From positions 292,501 through 356,500 of the forward strand of contig CAJNDT010006190.1 in assembly GCA_905221615.1 (NCBI GenBank): 64,000 nucleotides of DNA. The letters run 5' to 3'. The position numbers were made by a program, and so were the translations under genes. Positions 11,271-25,000 of this stretch are shown here, piece by piece. Every line of letters begins with the position of its first letter. Position 1 is the stretch's first letter. Source of the DNA: Symbiodinium sp. CCMP2592 (taxonomy: Eukaryota > Sar > Dinophyceae > Suessiales > Symbiodiniaceae). The notes under the pieces are model-generated. The model had not been told where the DNA came from, ran no database searches, and worked only from the letters and a program-made list of their open reading frames with translations.

Positions 11271-14095
11271 CGAGTGGCGGGTCTTCTTAGCAGCTAGAAT
11301 CTAGAATTTGTTGCTTTTGGTGTGTGCAGGGATCGTCTGGGACTATGTGCAGGACGCCGGATCACCTGAGCGCACCAAACTTTACGTCGTAAAGTTTGCA
11401 CCTTCGCGACGGGGTCGCCGACTGAAGCACTGAAACCGCTCTGAAAGGACAGTTGCTCGAAGCTCATCCCCACCAAGGCTGCTTGGGGCTTGGCATGTCA
11501 CGCTCCCCATGGCAGTTCATTCCTCTCAGACTCCCCGTTCTTACCCCACTCAAATCAAACCGTGCTAGCTAAAAGAGATCTAACGTAACTTCCATAGTCA
11601 TTTGAGGACAAGCCTTTTGATTGCGCCTATCTCCTTGGCGAGCATGGTGGCCTCTCCAGGGCATATGCCGGAGGACTCAGAGAAGAAGCAGAAGCGGAGA
11701 GAAGGAAGCCCTTGCTTTTTGCACTCAGGTCGGCAACTTTCGAGACTTGCCCCGCTTGCCGCTGCTCTTTCTCATGAAGGCAAGGTGGATAAGGCGGCCC
11801 ACATAGCGGATCTCCACAGAGCGTCTTTGCATCTCCAAGGCCTGCGGGCTTTCCGCCTTGACTCTCGGCCCCTTTCTGTCGTGGACCCGACTCTTTCAAG
11901 CCGGCTTTCCGACTTCGGTGTCGTGTAGGTTGGATACAGACTGCCTTCGAAGATTCCCGGCTTTGGTTTGATTTTATCCATCTTTGTGATGGCCCAGGCT
12001 GATATGCATTGGAACGGCTCGGGGCGCATCCCGTGCGTCCGGGAGCCCAGTACGGCTGCGGCAGGCAGGGGAAGAAACAAGAACAGCAGAGGAGTCCAGT
12101 AGGCTCGCCCTGGCGACAGCGTGAGAGGATCCAGTAAACCCTGGTGCAAACTCGAGGCTGTGATGTTGGCATGCACTTTTTTCAGCGTTTCCGCTGCGTT
12201 CCAACATATCGCTCGATTTTCGACGGCTTTTTTTGGGCGAGGTAAAGGCGAAGGTTTCATCACTTGGCTTGCTTTCCGACTCCTGGGTGAGCTTTTAGCA
12301 TGCCTGTAGGGACGTTTTTCCCACCCCTCGTCAATGGTCTTCGCGAGGCGAGAGGTCGTTCCAGAAGGCTCGCAGCGAAATAGCCATTGCCATTGTATGC
12401 TCCCGGGGAGGGTGGGAGTTTTTGCCTTCTTCCGTTGGTCGCATACTACAGGCGAGAAAACGGCCTATGCGCCGCTTGACTCTGGAGAGTGATGGCTGAG
12501 CATGGCTCGGAATGTAACCGTAGTTGCCTGAGGTATGCCTTGCCTACGGTCCATGTAGCTACGGCGCCACATAGGTAATGGGTCAACGCACCCAAATCGA
12601 GACACTAGCTCACAATATTGCTCAGCACTGCGTGTGCTAGCTCAACATCGCCTCTATGTCTGCGAGCGCAGCGACGTAGCTTCGTTGAGCAGCCGACTGG
12701 GAAAGAGGTGAAATCTGTGTTGCCCATATCGCAATGTACATGACAGCACAGATAGATTTACAGACGAAAAACTTTGCTTGCTTATTTGTTTACTAAGCGG
12801 ATGATGTCAATCATGACCATGCAACTGACAATAGCACAGATGTCGCCATCGACCAGAAGATTCGACAGCGAGAGGATGGCTCATACACCATACGCATCTG
12901 GGGCTTCGCGTGACCTGCCACCAACTGTGAATGCCAGTGTTTGCACATGTGAGCGTGCCAGAAGCGCGAATGTGCCAGAAACAGATGCCGGTTCAAGTTA
13001 CCTACACGGGTACCAAACACGGACATGTATAAATATCAGATACTAAACCGACCCCAAGTTTGACAAAAAATCCGGTTTAGGCTTGTTGACTCAGACACGA
13101 TCCTTCCAGCCGCCGGCTCGAGCGCTCGGGACTAGACCGCCAATCGTGCAGCACCTGAGTGTGCATCACCACATGTAGAGAACACAGCAGACATGATATC
13201 AACTTCGACGTTAAGAGTATCCGATTCCGTGGCAGTTTTGAAAGGGTTCCTACGACGCCTGAATGAACGTTTACCCTTTAGTGCTGCACCCCTCGGAATC
13301 CGCAAAATACTTCTTCATGAATTAGTGCTTGAAGGCTCAGGACTTGCCTTGTTTGCCATAGCAAGCAAGCACTCCCAAACCGTAAGCCCTGAGCCTTATA
13401 AGGCTTGATTAACCATGTGACATGAGTCTATGAGCCGGTGCGCCCATACTTTCACCCTTCCTGATGGAGCTGCCAGCACCTTGCGCTGGTGAGCTGCAAG
13501 GGTAGCCGGAGGGAGACAGGATCAAGCACATAGATTGAAAAACTGGACGACCGGCCGAAGCAGTCGTTGCCAGTCGAAAGTCCTAAGCAGAAGAATCAGG
13601 GGTTGTCGGGCTTCGGGTCCTGCGGCGGGACGAGCACGCAACCCCGGGCTCGGAAGGGCGCCTGCCATTGGATTCTTGCAGGAGCTTGCCACCGATGGCG
13701 AGTGAATGCAAGAATTCCAGAATTCCAGTGCCTCTGAGCAGCCGATCAAAATTACGGCGCCCGGGGTTGTATTGAACAAAGACATAGTTTCATATTTATG
13801 GGGTCCCACTTAGCAGACGCTTCAGAGATGCCGCGCGAAGTGGCTGGTCTCCCTGAAGCGTGTCACCAGGTTTCAGCTGGAACGCAAGCCCCATGTTTTG
13901 AGGACACTTTTGCACCTGAAAAAGCTATTCACAAAAGCTAACTAGCTCTGTTGACCTTGCCGGAGTTGTCCTTTAGCAATTCACCTTGTATTAAGCCACT
14001 AGGGAAAAAACAGGGTTTGGTTAAGGTCGGGGGTGGGAGGCGAGCCCCCCTTTCACCTCGTTCATGAAGTATCTTGGAAGGATAAGGTGCGGCGC

Positions 14096-14206
14096 GTTCC
14101 CCCCTCCCTCCCCTCCCTCCTTGAAGGTTGCGGCGCGTGGCAGAAGGTAGAGGGGGGGAGGCCCTCCCCCCTACCTTCAGGCCCTCCCCCTCCCCCCCCC
14201 CCCGCA
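14096..14206. repeat. C/G-rich tract with inverted repeat
   Basis: CCCTCCCT-type units are followed by a near-perfect hairpin: GAAGGTAG at 14143-14150 pairs with CTACCTTC at 14171-14178, with flanking G-run and C-run extending the stem. A 12-base C-run closes the tract near 14200. Confidence 0.75.
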
Positions 14207-17200
14207 AGGTCCCTCAGATTGCTTCTGTTTGAAGTCTGTTGCTTGCGCTGCAGCTCTTCCGTCTCTCTCGCAGCGCTTCAGTGTCATGTGCAAGTGAATT
14301 TCGCAACAATTGTCGGCGGCTAGTGCATTTGCTAAAAACTACCCGTCTCTCGAAATCTTTCAGCGCCTTGACATGTTCTGTCTCTAAGCCACCAGAACTC
14401 GGATATAGAATTTGGCTCCACGCCTTTTATTCACTTGTAGTCTTCATGTCAAACGTCCCCCCCGGGCAAGTCGCCTCACTAGTCACCCCGTGTTCCCAGC
14501 TACCCCTAGCTTTCGTCGCCCTCTTCTCAAGTTTCAGTCTTCTGCTCAGGACTCTTGGGCGCATGCTGCCAAGTCGCAAATCTTCCATACGAGAGCCTTT
14601 CGACTAGCAACGAGTGCTTCGCCGCTTCCGATACAGGTTGACGACACTGTCTTTGGACACCCCAGCGCTCAGAAGACCAGGAACTCGGATGCCTCACGTT
14701 CGCATTTTGCAACATGCTGCCCGCTCGACCTGCAGACCGATGCTTGTCCGGCCATGGCTCGAGGCATTTTCGTCGTTTCGCCATGTGCAGGCACGATCCG
14801 GTGTAACAGAGGACTGCAAAGGATGCGTTCACGCTGCCGGCGCCTGATCAGGAGCATGTCCCGACCCGTATCTGTTGTACTGATTGTGCCTTGGGCTTTG
14901 CTCTGTGTTACGTCCCGTTTGTCTTCTCTTGTGCTGCTACTCTTGCGGCCTCTTTTGCTGATTGTTCATGATGTTCGTGAAGATCCTTAGCATCATGGCG
15001 TTGGCGCGCGGACCTCTGGTGACGTACTCTTTGAATTTCACGAAGCAAGAACAAGCTCAAGTCGGGACTCCGAACACAGCTGTCAAAACAAGCTTAGCCG
15101 AGAGACACAGTGTTAATCACTTGTTGAAAACTGTGCTTCCCCCACGCCCCCCCGACGAAGAAACTTTCCGCGGAGGGGGACGCCGTGGGCTCTCATTTTT
15201 CCATCATATTGGCAACACAAGCATGCGTTACATGATTACGTCTTTGATAAGCAGCTGCCATCAAACGTAAGAACAAGACGTTCTTTGCTGCTCTGCTGCA
15301 GGAACTGTCCTGGTTGCATGCTTGGTCCAAATTGCCAAGATTATGCCTGCTGGTTAGTTCGCCGGTGAGCGATGTTCGAAGATATTCAAAGATCTCGTCC
15401 CACAATTTGCTATCTGTCTTGTGCTGCACAGGTTGGGCTTGACGCCACCGATGTTGCCACGAAAGTGGCGGTTCATGATCCTCGTGGGAACACTATGGCC
15501 ACTTTGGTCTTTGTCCCAACGAATATGATATGAGGTTGTGGCTCATTTCTTGAGTGAGCGGTCGTGTCGTGTTTGTTCTTGGTGTTTTTTGGCAGGAGCC
15601 AACTGGCTGACTCGATGTCACACAGACCAGCGCGAGGCAAGACCGCGAAAATACAGCCTTTTCGATTCTGCACGAGTGCTTCCAACACGGTTGTCCTTGG
15701 GTCCTGCATGCATGAATTGTGTGTCGTCCTTGAAGTTGTTGGTTTTTTCTGTCAAGTGGCATGCAGTGGGCTTTCCAGCCACGGCACTGGCTGTGGCGCC
15801 GTTCCGGCTTCGGCTTCTGGTCGAGGCCGCACGGCATTGTGTGGTAAGTTGTCGTATGCCTTCAGCCGCGTTCTTGGCGTGTCCTGCGATTAAATGCTGT
15901 GCATGAAATGTTCCTGCCTTCAAGCATGGCTTTCCTTGAACGCGTACCCCAAGTACTTCATGCTTGGGGGGCAGGATGGTGACAGCAAACTGTGATGCAC
16001 TTTGGTTCTGGGGCCGTTGGTGCTTTGATGTTGGATGATTTAGCGCAGAAAAATCAAAAAAACGCCCTAATGCCTAAGTTTTTAAGTGCCTTAACTTCCC
16101 CTGCTCCGCCCTCTAGCCATAGCCCGGCCTTAGCAGTGTAACCGACTTCACTCTCGTTTGTCCACGCACCTTCACAAGCAGAAATTCGCTTTGGGCCTTG
16201 TGCTATTCCATTGCTGTCACACAGTATGCCTTGACGGTTCGCCGTTGACGTCTCAACACGCTCCGTTCGGTTTCCACAACATCTGCAGGGACAGCACTCG
16301 TCGTTTCTGAAACACTCCGGGACACATACCTTTTCGGACCCGACATGGATCCAAACTCTGAGCATATCGAGTGTCAGCGAAAGCATGACATTTCGTGATC
16401 ACTGAAGTGAGTTACAAGAGGTCGTCATTTCCATTTGTTGTTAAGCATACCCACAACAGCAACGAAGCTCGCGGCTCAAGTTTCAAGCTGCCACGTCAGA
16501 GCGTGTGCATCCCAATAATAACCACACACAGCGAAGGTTCTTCGAACTTGCCCCCAGACAGCACAAAAAGAGACACACCCGGGTGCAGCCCCCATGTGCG
16601 CCTACATGCGATGAGTGAAAATGGAAACACTCCGCATGCGCGGAAGGCCATTGCCCCAGCAAGATTCTGCAAAATGAACTGATTCATGTGATGTGCATCT
16701 GCCGCATGTTTTTCCAGGATAGCAGTCAGTGATCAGAGCATGTCGGAAAGGCCCGTCACAAACATCACCTGGGACCGCTGAGCTGGGAGCTTAGCCGCCT
16801 CTCGGGAACACGCCTGCGCCCATAGCCACACTGTTTGGGGGCGAAGGGCTTTTCCCTGAGGCTACGAGAATTTCCGGAAGGTGCCTGGGCAAGGGAAAGG
16901 ATGCGAGGAGTCATGATGCGCTCCTGTTCGCCGTCTTTGTTGCTCCTTTGTCCATTGAGTATCGTGTTAACGTTTGTTTTTGGTTTCTGTTCTACTGTCA
17001 GTGATCTTGCTTCCTTTCTTGACACTGTTGATCCAGCTACATCGAATACTACCAATACATCCACTACAAGTCCTGCTCCTCCTCACGCTGTTGCTGCTGT
17101 TACCACCACTACAACAACGAGCGCGGCGACCGCGATTTCCTGATGCAGCTTGACGGGTCACTTGTCAGGTGGACTCCTTGCAGCTCCATGCGCCCTTCGA

Positions 17201-17845
17201 CCACAAGGACCCTAGCGAGGTCAATCGAAGCCATCGAATCATCACGTGATGGGTTTTGGCAATCTGCCTGCACTGCCTTGGTGAGGAGCGGCATCTTGCA
17301 GAGACCAGGTCAAAGTGTGACGTTCCCAGTCCGGGACAGCTTTTGACCGCCCTGGGAGTTTCGCAGAGCCCGTTGTACTGGAGGCCTGGAGACCGGCCGG
17401 CGAGAGGAGCAGCTCGCGAAGACGCCCGACCAAAGCTTTTGCTTGAAGTTGTTACACTTTGCTCTTTTCCACCCTCCACATTCCTGTCATCCGTCGCGGC
17501 TCTGGGCGCCCGGAGTCGGCTGCCGGCGGTAGACCCCCAGGGCCGAAGCCGCCCAAGCCCTAGGGCCATAAGGAGCACTCGGTCGCCCCAAGCAGCCGGA
17601 ATTTGTTCAACAACGGGCAAGCATGTAGCTGTTTCATGTGTGAAGATCTCTTCCGCTTTGCCACTGTTCATGTCGTGCTTTGCATCGGTTGCTTCGATAA
17701 ACGGCCAATGCTGCACTTGCGTGAATGTTGTGAACATGTTCCTTGAATGCTGCAAATACCGTTTCGAGATCCATACTGCGTATGAAGCTGCTTAAGCCGT
17801 TAGATAAGGCTGGCAGCAAACAACACCAATGACGAAGCCCTTGTC

Positions 17846-17908
17846 TTAAATCCTAAACCGTGTCCTAGAGCCGTAACCCTAAACATTTCGGGGTCAACCA
17901 AACCCTGC
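17846..17908 (-). repeat. Degenerate telomere-like tract (CCCTAAA sense)
   Basis: Imperfect CCTAAACC, CCCTAAAC and AAACCCTG units, i.e. TTTAGGG-like on the minus strand. Confidence 0.5.
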
Positions 17909-19017
17909 ATTCTTGGCGGGCTACCCGAACTTGGGCCCCTTCAACCCCTGGCGCACTCTTCAACCCCGATTGATCGTTTTTCGCTGTTTGCAGTTCTTGT
18001 CTTGGCTTTTGTCCTTCACGCCAGTGTCTCCGTCCAAAATGGCCGTATGCCCATGACATGCGGTCGAGCACTGAAGTCCAACTTCCGCCATTACTCTGTA
18101 GAACGACAAGAGAAGCAGGCTTGAATCTGGCGTGCATGTGACGAGTGCATCATGGCGCCTGCAAAGTTTCTACTTCCAATCAAGGAGACTCCGGCAGTTC
18201 TTAAACGCCTCTCGGCTTGGATGCATCCAGAATTTGCCGTTGGCATTCATTCTCGAATCCGTTGCAGTGGCCAATGATGCCTGGATGCCTTTGGACCGGA
18301 ACATCTTAGGTTCTGGTCGGGATCAGCGTGGGCATTGCGGCCGTGCTTGTGAGATACGGCTGCGAACTTCTGGGCGGTCTGCGGCCCAGCATGACATCGA
18401 AAGATGCACGATGACACAAGCTTTCCCTTGATGGAGCACAGGTCCCACAGGTAGTGTGAGGTCAAAGCACGCTTCTACTCCGGGAATGTTGCTAATTACT
18501 TGTAGCTCTTCCGGCGGAGGTCGGCGGCGGGAGGCTTTCCTCCATCTCTTGGAAGGCACGGCGATGAGCGTTCAGACGCTGCAGACGGGCAGACGCTTGC
18601 AGGCAAGCGGTCATGGGACTGGGAGTTCGCGGGAGCCGTGTCGGTGGACACAGCCTGAGTTTCTTGATGAAGATGCTTACAGCAGCAATGGCAGCTTCCG
18701 CTATATGCCGGAGCGCGCGTATGTTCCTTTCCGGCTTACCCCGTAATTTTGTTTGCTAAGGCAATGGGTACGACTGCAGGCTTCGCCTTGTTGGCACGAG
18801 CCTCAGACAGTCTGGGAGTTGGGCCTTCGAACTCGGAGGCCGGCGCATCTTGACGGATGGAGTACAGCCACAACCTATGTTTCCTACGAGTAGTGCTAGA
18901 CAAGCCATCCTCAGCACAGTCCTAGACGGGCCCATGCACGCCATACACTTCGTCTTGGAACAAGACACATCAGGTTTTAGGCCCCCCGCCTCTCGCGCTT
19001 CACTCTGCCGCTGGCAG

Positions 19018-22000
19018 GCGACAGTATGCGTCCTCCTCGTGCCACAAAGTTCCGGCTCGGGGATTCCAGGAGCAGGGGCTTCAGATGACGCGAATCCTGA
19101 GGGCTCGACACCATAGTACACTGCAGTCCACATGCTGCAGGTCTTAGCCTTCTTGAACGGCGTTGACCTGCAAAGCGTCCATGCCTCAGATCGTAAGCTC
19201 GTTGTACTCGTAAGGTGTGAGTTGCGCTTGGTGGTGTCGGGTGACACACACACACACACAGACTTGTCACCAGCCGCTGCCCTGTTCCTAGTCCCTGCGT
19301 GGCCCGGTCCTCGTGGCCAAAGCGCTGGGCACCGTCTGGGAACTGAGACGAGATAACACTCCAAGCTGGGGGGCAACAAAGAGAGGAGGTCACCTCGTCG
19401 CTGCTCAGGTCCTTTCCGTAGGTGGTGGGCTGGCAGTGGGGCCAGAAGGTCCGATGGTTCACATAGGCGGGCTGCATTTCCTGTTTGCAGCAAAGGTCAG
19501 AGGATTGATCTGGCGAGTGGTTTGATTTTCGATTTTGCAGTCATGTTTGTGGCTAGTTTGAAACCTGCGGCGGAGAGATCACACTGAGAGGTGCCATCGT
19601 GGGCATGCTGGTTTGTCGACGTATGGTTGCACCGGCACTGCGCCGTTTCGGCCATGATCTCAGTGACGGCGAGCTGGGTTGACGAGCATTTGCAGAAGAG
19701 AAACGGAGCAGCAGTACTAACAAAGTCGGGCTGGTGTGCAGTTCTAATACGTGCAATCTTTTCTCGGACGTTGCTGGAACAGTGCACCTGCCCGCCTGCG
19801 GTAGTGCACCTGCGGTAAGGACCGCTGTCCCGGCGTGTGGAGGATGAGCTCTCACGACAACCCTTGCGCTACCATGTACAGGCTAGCCCAGTGTGAACCC
19901 TTCCGTTGAAATTGCTGCAGCCTCCTAAACTTGCTGGCGAGTTGCGCAGGCGGCCGTTATGGGTGCCGGAGCGGGAATCGCTGCGGCCTTCAACGCGCCA
20001 AAACCTCAGCGTCTCGAGAACTATGCGAAAGGTGAGAAGAGTTACAACGTGACGTTTGCTGGGAGCTGCATATAGCTTAATACAGCTGCATGCTGCAGGC
20101 CGTTAGCAGGAACTGTATTTGCCAGGGCCCCGGGCTGCCCCTTGGACTGTGTCTCATACAAGTAGCTTGGTTCTGCCATCTGCCAGGTCGTGGAGGAGGC
20201 AGCTTCCTTCTTCTCTAAGCGCCTGCACGGCTGGCCTGTAATTTTGATGAGACCGCTACGCCGCCCGCCTCGGCTGTGTAGCGGCAGGGCGATCGATGTT
20301 TCTTTATGCTAGGGCGGTCTGTCAAACCCCAAGCTTTACACGGTTGTTGATACGAAGTGCCAGGAAAACGGGCACAGGAGGGAGGGGGAGGGGGGGGAGG
20401 GGGGGGGGGGGGGGGGGGGGGGTAGGGGGGGGTGGGTGAAGGGGGGGGGAGGGAGGGGGGGAGGGGGGGAGGGTTTGGAGGAGGCCGACAAATCAGGTAA
20501 AATGAGGGGAAGCCGAGCAAGGGGGTGGCAAACGAACGCAAAAACAGGGTGTCACCAATCATTTCGGGTTGCTTAGGTGGAGGGTACCTGAGGTAACCAC
20601 CAAAACGCCTGGCGGATTTTGATGAGACAAAGTTGAAGCGGGTTGCCTAGCAGCTCCCAGGAGCCACAGGCTGGAGCATTTCTGGATGTCTGCTCCGAAT
20701 CTTGTCTTGCGCACAGACACTAGATTCGCCATAAAAAGCGGGTCGCGGCCCGTTCGGAGACTCCTCCGGAGGACCACGAGCAACCATCCTTTCTGCTTGT
20801 TCGCGCTATATGCTGCATACCCTGCAAGCAGTCTGCATCGAGGTAGCATAAGAAGCCATCCGAACGCTGCCAGGTTGCTCCACTCCTTCATCAGCTGCGC
20901 TTTTGCGGTTGCCTCTTGGCTGCAGCAGCACGGATGCAAGCCCGCCCAACTACGGACGCAACAAACCTTCTGAAATTTGAGGTGACCAAACAGTTCGCGA
21001 AATTTCTCGAGTCACCCGGATCTGCTGATAGCTGCTGGCACCCAACCAGCTAAGTTGACGTCGAACGGGCTTTCCGATTTGATGGGCTTGCCCGGTGAGT
21101 GGGCCGCCCAGATTGCGTGGAGGAAACACAGGTTGCTGCTTGCCTGTCGGCAAGCTCTTGGTTGCATAGGACAGAGAGACATGCAGTCTCTCCCTCTCTC
21201 TCTCTCTCTCTCGCTCTCTCTCCCTCTCCTTCCCTCCTGTTCAAGAAGCAGCCCCCTTTAAGGTCTATATACGAGCGGACTGCAGGCAAGATCGATCTGC
21301 ATCCAAGAAGCTTGTTCACTGGCAGAGTTGCATGATGCCCACCATCGCTGTCATGAGCTACCTGCGCGGAGTTCACATACAACTACTGTCGGGTTTTGGC
21401 CTGCCAGCCTGTCTGCGGAAATCGTCATGGCAATCCTGGGTCCGCTACAGCTGGATGCCAGTCCATGTCGCGGTGCGACGCTCAGGGACACTCAAGAGCA
21501 GGATCATCTATGAAGAGCCTGGGAGACGGGCACAACACAGCTCTGTCGTCTCGTCGGGTCCGAGGTAGTTGGAGTGCTTTGCGGATTGCTGGCAATTCTC
21601 TTCAATCGACTGGTGCCTCGACCCGAAAGTGTCTCTTTTGTCAGGCAAGGACTCAAAAACTTGGTGACCTTGTTGTTGTAGCGGGTGGTAGTCGATGCTT
21701 TCTGCATTTTGCACTACTTTACGATGCACCGCGCTGCGCCGCATCACAGCCAGGGGCTGCACGAGCATGGCTCACCGTTCGCTTCGTGATGACACGTAGA
21801 CGACATGACAGCACATTGAGACAGAGTTGCGCATGCTTGCGCGCCAGTGTATGCCGAAGTTGTGTCATCTTAGGTCGTCAAGCTGAGCGTCTACTTCATG
21901 CTTGAGGCATGCCCTGAACTGTGCGCCCATCAACGTGCCCCTGGTGTTTGTCTGAGGCTTTTTACTCTCCTTAGTCGCACAGGCCACATGAAGTTTTTGC

Positions 22001-25000
22001 TTGTGAACAAGAAAGAGGCACAGCGTTTGGGCCGCGGCCGTGCGCTGTTCCTGCGCCGGTTCGTCTTCTCCCTCCTTGCCATGGAGCTCAGTCCCAACGT
22101 TTGCAGATTTCTCCCATGTTGCCGCTCATCCCTGACTGAGGTTGGCGCGTGCTGTGGGGTCTCCTCGGCAAGTTTGCTCGGCAGTTTCAGAGACGTTTTC
22201 GTGGAGATCTGGATGAGTCAAGTCTTCCGTGTGCAAGGCCTTCGCGATCTGCTTACCGCACTCGCAACCTTGCCCGAAGCTCAGTCGCGGAAGTCCGACT
22301 AAAGCGAGCAAACAACGACATTTCGCATTGTGCTGCTTCCTAGACTTTGTAGTCCGTGTGAGCAACAGAGGTAGCTGGAATTGGCTTCCTACCTAGTCCT
22401 AGCCAGTCATGATCAGTGTCGCCCTCTGAATCAGGCACCGAGTCCAGCCTTCAGAATGCTTTCCACGGCAGCAGCGGCTGCATTCTGGAGGACTGCATGC
22501 ACCCATGATGTGGATGCAAATGTGCACGTGCCCATGCCTCCAATGGCATCAGAGAGCAAGTGTGCAGTCTTCTTTGTCACATTGAAGTGTGTTGGCTATG
22601 AAGCTTTTTCGCTTTGCATTAGCTGATGGGTCATGGCTTGCACCACGAGCATGCGCCCACCAGGGCAAGAGTATCGGATCAGACATTTGACCTAATTCCT
22701 CTTCGCAAGGACTGGCTCCACCAGTTGGTCACTGGCTCCCGCACGGTGAATTCCAGCCGCATCAACCCAGAGGTGCGGCTCACGTGGAAGTGGGGCTTCC
22801 ACAGAGAGGTGAGACAGACGCGGAAATAACAAAGGTGCCTTGACATACCTGCCTACTGCCTACCTACCTATCCGAACCTGACCTGACTACCCACCTAGCC
22901 ACATACATGCATGCATACACACACACGCATACGTACACACATACACATCTGCCCGCCGGCAGATGGAGGTCTCCTTCTGGATACAAGTACAATGTGTAGA
23001 GTTCTGGAAGCGTGAGATGAACCGACGAATGCCGGTATTCTTGCCCGTTGATCTGCCTTGGTGGATTGTTTCGTGTGACTGTTTGACGTGCTTCGGTGGT
23101 GTGCATTTGCCGTTGCCGATGTTCTGCATAGCTACACTAGATGCACTGCCCGTGACAAGAAACAGTCTACCTTCGAAGTGGTAGTTGCACAGTTTTGAAC
23201 GCCCACGCATCATTGTCTAAGCTGCCAAGCTGTTTGCAAGCATCCCTCCAACTTTATTGATGAATCAGGGACTGAAGTTGGATATTCTGAGTTGGGAACA
23301 ATCCAGTCAATTCCAGCCGCTGGCTAAGTCATCGGTTCCCTTGGGAGCGCAGTTTGTGTCAACGGGATGCTTTTGCAACGACCTTCGCGAGGGGCAAGCC
23401 ACCATCCAAGGCAGAGAAAGAGCGGCACCTCGCAAGCCTCTGCAGGTGCGCGACGACAATCCGATGAACCGCACCATGAGTTATGTCTGCGGCCTATGAC
23501 TGCAGAACCTTCTTAGAGCCAAGGCACACTACTGCACCCTTTCTGAATCTACGGAGGTGCCACATCCAGGTCTCTTCGGCATCCAATATGATCCGCTGAG
23601 CTGCGCGGTCCCCATCGCATTAGTTTACATCGCCCGCCAGTTGCTCACATTTGACTAAGTTGTAGCTTCGGCAAGGTCCCGATGCGATTCTGCTCAATCC
23701 GAACTGCAGTGTCAAGGGTGCCCTGGCTGGCCTGGTGTTGCGCGGAGCTGCCAAGCCCGGCAGCACACAGCATTGCGAGCATTGCAGCATCTCAGGCATT
23801 GAGGAGATGGTTCACACGAAACGGCTCTCCTTCTCAGCAGCACCAACACTCGAGGACACATGGGTTGTTGCGACCTGCTTTGAAGCTCCCAAGGCCGAAC
23901 GAATACTGTTGCGGATTTCGGACACAAGTGGAGCTGCAAGCAGGAAAGCTTCGACCTCGGTGTGGTCTTGCTTCGCGCAGCTTCCATAGCTAAGTATGAA
24001 CCGGTAGCCCTAGCTTTAAGCGGCTCCCTTGACTCCGACAGCGAGCTGTCCGGAGTCCTATAGTTCACAATGCCCAGAGGTTTTTCAACTCCACTCGGCC
24101 ATGGGCGCCCTTGGATATGGGTCGGGAGCCGAGCCACTTCAGAATTTTCCTGTGTGCAGAGGACTGTCAGCCGTGCCAAGGGCAGAACTGGCCTGCGGCC
24201 TCCTGTGACAGCTTGAGCCAAGGTCTCAGAGCACCCAAGCACCTCTTTGATGATCTTGCTTGCATGTTCCTGGGGAACTTGCTGCTTGCTGAGATTGGAA
24301 CGAAGAGAACAAGATCATGATGAACTACTACAGTCAGCTGCCAGCAAGGGTTTCCAGATGCTTTCGCAAGAGTGGCATGATGCTTTCGGTTTCTCCACAG
24401 GCCCAGGGGCGGCTCTGACGCTTGTGGCGCCGACGCATGTGGTGCGAAATCTGTTGGTGCGTGGTGCGCCACCAGCTTAGCTTGGCGAGCTCGCGGAGCT
24501 TGCAGCCTTCGAAAAGGGTTGTTGAAATCTGGGGTGGCTGAGAATTCGCTGTGGAAGATGTTGTACTCAGGCCCATGGTGCTGCCCCTGTCCACCGTGCT
24601 GTTGTTCTTGGTTTGCTGGGGGCCTCGAATATCATAATATCTTGTCGAATCCACCACACGCAGTCACGAGAGAGTCATGCAATGTTCTTTTATACATGCG
24701 ACCGTCCGAACTGAGTTTTCTTCGTCCTGGCAGCCTGCAGCGCCACCGCCTGGATGCAGTGATCTTACAGAGACTTGTACGGTCCTGCTCACAGAAGGGC
24801 ACATTGGGGCTTAGCAATCTTCAGTCTTTTTCTACGCGCATTGACGGATCGCGATCGGAAGCCGACGTCGCGGGGACTCGTAGGCCTCGCAGAGCTCTGC
24901 AGGCCGGGAGGTCTGCTTGTTCCGATGATGTGCATCGGTGCGGCCGCGGGCCCGAGACTCAGAGGCAACACGGTGCCCGGTGCCGTTTCAGTTGGAAGCT

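Larger units (their letters stand above)
9506..19017. other. Long unresolved stretch
   Basis: Apart from the entries listed separately at 10.29-11.27 kb, 14.1 kb and 17.85 kb, I could not assign genes here. Open frames of 60-190 codons occur on both strands and overlap each other. Those at about 11.60-11.93 kb (+), 11.77-12.26 kb (-), 13.19-13.41 kb (+) and 16.9-17.14 kb (+, with a hydrophobic start followed by a Thr-rich tail) are the most protein-like. None has a motif. A short inverted repeat around GGCTCAGG / CCTGAGCC lies at 13336-13408. The 5' exons of the CLC gene should lie near the right end but were not found. Confidence 0.5.

Noticed and set aside
13336-13408. Short inverted repeat, possible miniature transposon
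   Set aside because: The arms are only about 8-10 bp and no target-site duplication is visible.
18030-18048. Minus-strand GCCATTTTGG, part of the dinoflagellate spliced-leader sequence
   Set aside because: Only ten bases match, the flanks do not, and no coding exon follows.
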